Positions 61,961-64,000 of a stretch of DNA of 64,000 nucleotides are shown here, piece by piece. A model generated the notes under the pieces. It searched no databases and was not told the DNA's origin. It saw only the letters and a list, made by a program, of their open reading frames with translations. The DNA comes from CANDYO01 sp964627795 (GTDB lineage: Bacteria > Pseudomonadota > Alphaproteobacteria > Rickettsiales > CANDYO01): the NCBI GenBank assembly GCA_964627795.1, contig CAZVLF010000008.1, positions 35,149 to 99,148 of the forward strand, given 5' to 3'. The position numbers and the translations under genes are program-made. Within the stretch, counting starts at the first letter, position 1; each line of letters begins with the position of its first letter.

Positions 61961-62145
61961 TATTAATTATATATTTCTTCCAAATAAATCTTTTCTCTTT
62001 TTTCTAAAGAGATTCTAGTATATTTTTTGATTTGTAATATGTGCTCCAAATTCAGTTATACAAAACCAACTTACGACATATTCAGAGCTTAAGTCGTTGC
62101 ATTAGGTTCTAGAACTCATTAGATATCTAAAAAAATAAATACCTG

Positions 62146-62174
62146 TTGACCTTAATAAGTTAGCTTGTTAACAT
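62146..62174 (+). promoter_or_regulatory. Promoter of the ankyrin gene, part of a repeated element
   Basis: TTGACC (62146-62151) and TAACAT (62169-62174) are spaced by 17 bases, 45 bases before the ATG. The spacer shares TTAATAAGTTAG, followed 2 bases later by TGTTA, with a second copy at the right window end (63942-63987). A 4-codon ORF (ATGTTGAATAAG) ends in TAATG at the gene's own start. Confidence 0.55.
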
Positions 62175-62219
62175 ATCTTACTTAAGTGATTATATTTTAA
62201 TTATTATGTTGAATAAGTA

Positions 62220-63677
62220 ATGAAAAAAAAGAAAAAAAGTTGGGAAGACGAGGCTTCCGATATTTTGTATTTGTTTAATGAACATACATATCCTAAAGAT
62301 ATAGTTGATTATAATCCTGCATATCAATTTAAAGAATTTTTATCAAATAATTTACAAAATATTAACAAAGAATTTGAAAATTCATATATTCATTTTAAGG
62401 AGCCCATAACAATGTTGATGTTTGCTGCACATCAAGGTTTTGTTGAAGCTATAGAAATACTTATAGAGTATGGTGCAGATATTGAGCAGAGAAGCTCAAA
62501 AAATGGTTACAACGCTCTTCATTATGGCTTGCAAGAGGGGTCATATAGCTTTAAGGCGGTAGTAAAGCTACTAGAATTAGGAGCCGATCCTAACGCTTTA
62601 TATCCTATGGGGTGCTTAAATATTCATCCTATTTCAGTAACATTTCATTCACTAGCTGGAACAAATAATGAAGCCTCCATTGCAATTCTTAAGGCCTTTT
62701 ATAAAGCAAAAGCTAACTTTAATCACCATTCACTAGAATATATAGCACATATCAATCCTAGTCGTCCTGATTTTAGTGAAGTGAAAGTAGGCAAAAGAAC
62801 TTTCTTGAAATTACGTGATATATACAATAAAAAGTATAATTCCCAGAACACTAAATCTGAAGATAACAATCTATTAGATTTAGACGCTCAAAGAGCAATA
62901 CAAATTTCGGATGAAAATAGTATTGAACAATCAACCGCTGATATGCTTAATATCTATCCAGAAGAAGTAGTTGAAACGGAAAATATTCCTGTATTAAGTC
63001 TATCTAATATAGAAAGCAAAGAAAGTGCTATTGTCGATGTTCTAATGATAGATGAAAATAATGATTCTATGAATAAAGGAAGTTCTTCGTTAAGATGGAA
63101 TAAAATGATGACTAAAGCTGCGCTAGGATTCAAATCGGTAGATTTTGTGGTAAATATGCATAAATTAATCTCTGAGCCTATATTAGATAATGCTCAATTA
63201 GTTCTTCGTGATGCTATTCATTTTCAAAGCATAATTCAAGGAGCTAATATTTATTCATTGAGCTTGGGTGCAATAGATATTGCAAATTTAGTCTCTTATG
63301 GAGAATATAGCCAAGCGATTGGTGAGGTTATAAAAACAGCTATATATATAGGACTTCCAATGGTCATGGGAGAAGAATTCTCTACTTTATATACCGCAAC
63401 AGTGATGACATATACAGGTTATAAAACTGCCGCTAATTTATATTCACATTATTCTAATTATGGCACTCCATTATCTGAGTTTAAATCAAACATAGCTTAT
63501 GGAAAATTATTTGATTATTATGGATTTGAAGATTACGCTAAATATTGTTTCCTAAATGCTATAAATATAGCAAAAAATCAAGAGCTATGTACAGAAATTC
63601 AGAAGATGATTGCAGAAGAACGTAGTCTAGCAGGAATGTTATCTTATTATGAAATAGATAGCAGCTGTTATATATAG
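62220..63677 (+). CDS. Ankyrin repeat protein with unknown helical C-terminal half
   Basis: The 485-residue protein starts with a lysine run. It has ankyrin repeats at about 60-165: TMLMFAAHQGFVEAIEILIE with YGADIEQRS, NALHYGLQEG with VVKLLELGADPNALYP, and a third degenerate repeat. A linker (about 195-285) leads to a C-terminal helical region (about 290-485) with long hydrophobic helices (LGAIDIANLVSYGEYSQAIG, TAIYIGLPMVMGEEFSTLYT). No signal peptide is present. Ankyrin proteins of intracellular bacteria are often secreted into the host; the C-terminal half is unknown to me and might associate with membranes. Confidence 0.85.
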   Translation: MKKKKKSWEDEASDILYLFNEHTYPKDIVDYNPAYQFKEFLSNNLQNINKEFENSYIHFKEPITMLMFAAHQGFVEAIEILIEYGADIEQRSSKNGYNALHYGLQEGSYSFKAVVKLLELGADPNALYPMGCLNIHPISVTFHSLAGTNNEASIAILKAFYKAKANFNHHSLEYIAHINPSRPDFSEVKVGKRTFLKLRDIYNKKYNSQNTKSEDNNLLDLDAQRAIQISDENSIEQSTADMLNIYPEEVVETENIPVLSLSNIESKESAIVDVLMIDENNDSMNKGSSSLRWNKMMTKAALGFKSVDFVVNMHKLISEPILDNAQLVLRDAIHFQSIIQGANIYSLSLGAIDIANLVSYGEYSQAIGEVIKTAIYIGLPMVMGEEFSTLYTATVMTYTGYKTAANLYSHYSNYGTPLSEFKSNIAYGKLFDYYGFEDYAKYCFLNAINIAKNQELCTEIQKMIAEERSLAGMLSYYEIDSSCYI

Positions 63678-64000
63678 TTTTAGCTTAAGAATCTAATTTA
63701 AAAAGCAAAATTCATTTATTGGATGTTAGCGTTAAAGAAAGTTCGCAAATAGTGTCGTTCACCTTAGGGCGTGATTTATTACGAACTTTTTTATTTCTCT
63801 GATCTAGCATAATAAAATTATACATTATGGGGCCATTGAAAGATAGTATTTTGGAATTTATTTGAAACAAGATTTTATACTTGTATCTTATTCCAGAAAT
63901 TTTAGATTGAAATCAGTCAGTTTTTATTAATAAAATTAGGGGCTAACACCTGACTTTTAATAAGTTAGGATGTTAGAATGTACTTAAAGCACTGTAAACT
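63678..64000. other. Right-end intergenic region
   Basis: No convincing gene is seen. The minus strand has a 32-codon ORF at 63712-63810 (MLDQRNKKVRNKSRPKVNDT and onward) without a ribosome site, which I cannot classify; it could be a gene fragment. The last 60 bases hold a second copy of the promoter-like element found before the ankyrin gene. Confidence 0.5.
63950..63979 (+). promoter_or_regulatory. Second copy of the ankyrin-type promoter element
   Basis: CTGACT (63950-63955) and TAGAAT (63974-63979) are 18 bases apart, and the spacer repeats TTAATAAGTTAG as at 62152-62163. A gene driven by it would begin just beyond the window. Confidence 0.45.

Noticed and set aside
63712..63810. 32-codon minus-strand ORF as a transposase fragment
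   Set aside because: No transposase motif, inverted repeats or target duplication can be seen, so a mobile-element call is not justified.

Overview
The window is a gene-dense, strongly AT-rich stretch of a Gram-negative alphaproteobacterial chromosome. The gene set looks like an obligately host-associated Rickettsiales-type bacterium. It has lipid A and peptidoglycan export genes, a Tol system, an FzlA-like division protein, DciA, UbiK and NDUFAF7/MidA family proteins. It also has proteins typical of bacteria living inside eukaryotic cells: an OTU-family cysteine protease, ankyrin repeats and an OCH1/TcdB-like glycosyltransferase. The lipid A genes argue against Anaplasmataceae. Two methyl-accepting chemotaxis proteins point to a lineage that kept chemosensory genes, such as Midichloriaceae or a deep branch. 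This placement is inference from gene content; no phylogeny was run. No insertion sequence, prophage, CRISPR array or rRNA was recognised.

Layout. 1-1.4 kb: the end of a repeat-bearing unknown protein, then tRNA-Gly. 1.5-4.5 kb: a YqaA/DedA-like protein, murJ, a TerC-family protein and a broken secreted ORF. 4.6-13.2 kb (minus): an alanine-racemase homologue that has lost its PLP lysine, dnaB, an unknown coiled-coil protein, gyrA, a thiolase and clpX. 13.3-18.7 kb: a membrane-anchored glycosyltransferase-like protein, tRNA-Leu, and the operon tolQ-tolR-tolA-tolB-radC. 18.9-22 kb: a C26 amidotransferase, a pseudouridine synthase, and an archaeal/eukaryotic-type proS on the other strand. 22.2-31.8 kb (plus): dnaG, rpoD, an RND pump, a second copy of the glycosyltransferase-like protein, and a chemoreceptor. 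31.9-37.1 kb: rnd, a parvulin, secA, and an OTU protease preceded by a frameshifted ankyrin leader. 37.3-49.4 kb: a MidA-like methyltransferase, lgt, ubiK, mutS, an APC permease, dciA-rppH-yibQ, uup, tsaB and a phosphomannomutase. 49.5-53.9 kb: a lone aroK, a tandem pair of unknown paralogues, an fzlA-like GST, a DXD glycosyltransferase and a short RodZ-like protein. 54-58.3 kb: yidC, an orphan winged-helix regulator and a second chemoreceptor. 58.4-61.9 kb: lpxD-fabZ-lpxA-lpxI divergent from acpP. 62.2-63.7 kb: an ankyrin protein with an unknown helical C-terminal half.

How the genes fit together. Most of the window is core housekeeping: replication (dnaB, dciA, dnaG, gyrA, mutS), transcription (rpoD), secretion (secA, yidC, parvulin) and envelope building (murJ, tol, lpx, lgt). 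Between these blocks sit single candidate host-interaction genes and unknown families. The most interesting points are the lysine-less alanine racemase, the OTU protease separated from its ankyrin leader by an 8-nt homopolymer, the twin 388-residue glycosyltransferase-like proteins, the tandem unknown pair at 50.1-51.7 kb, and the orphan winged-helix/chemoreceptor pair behind yidC.
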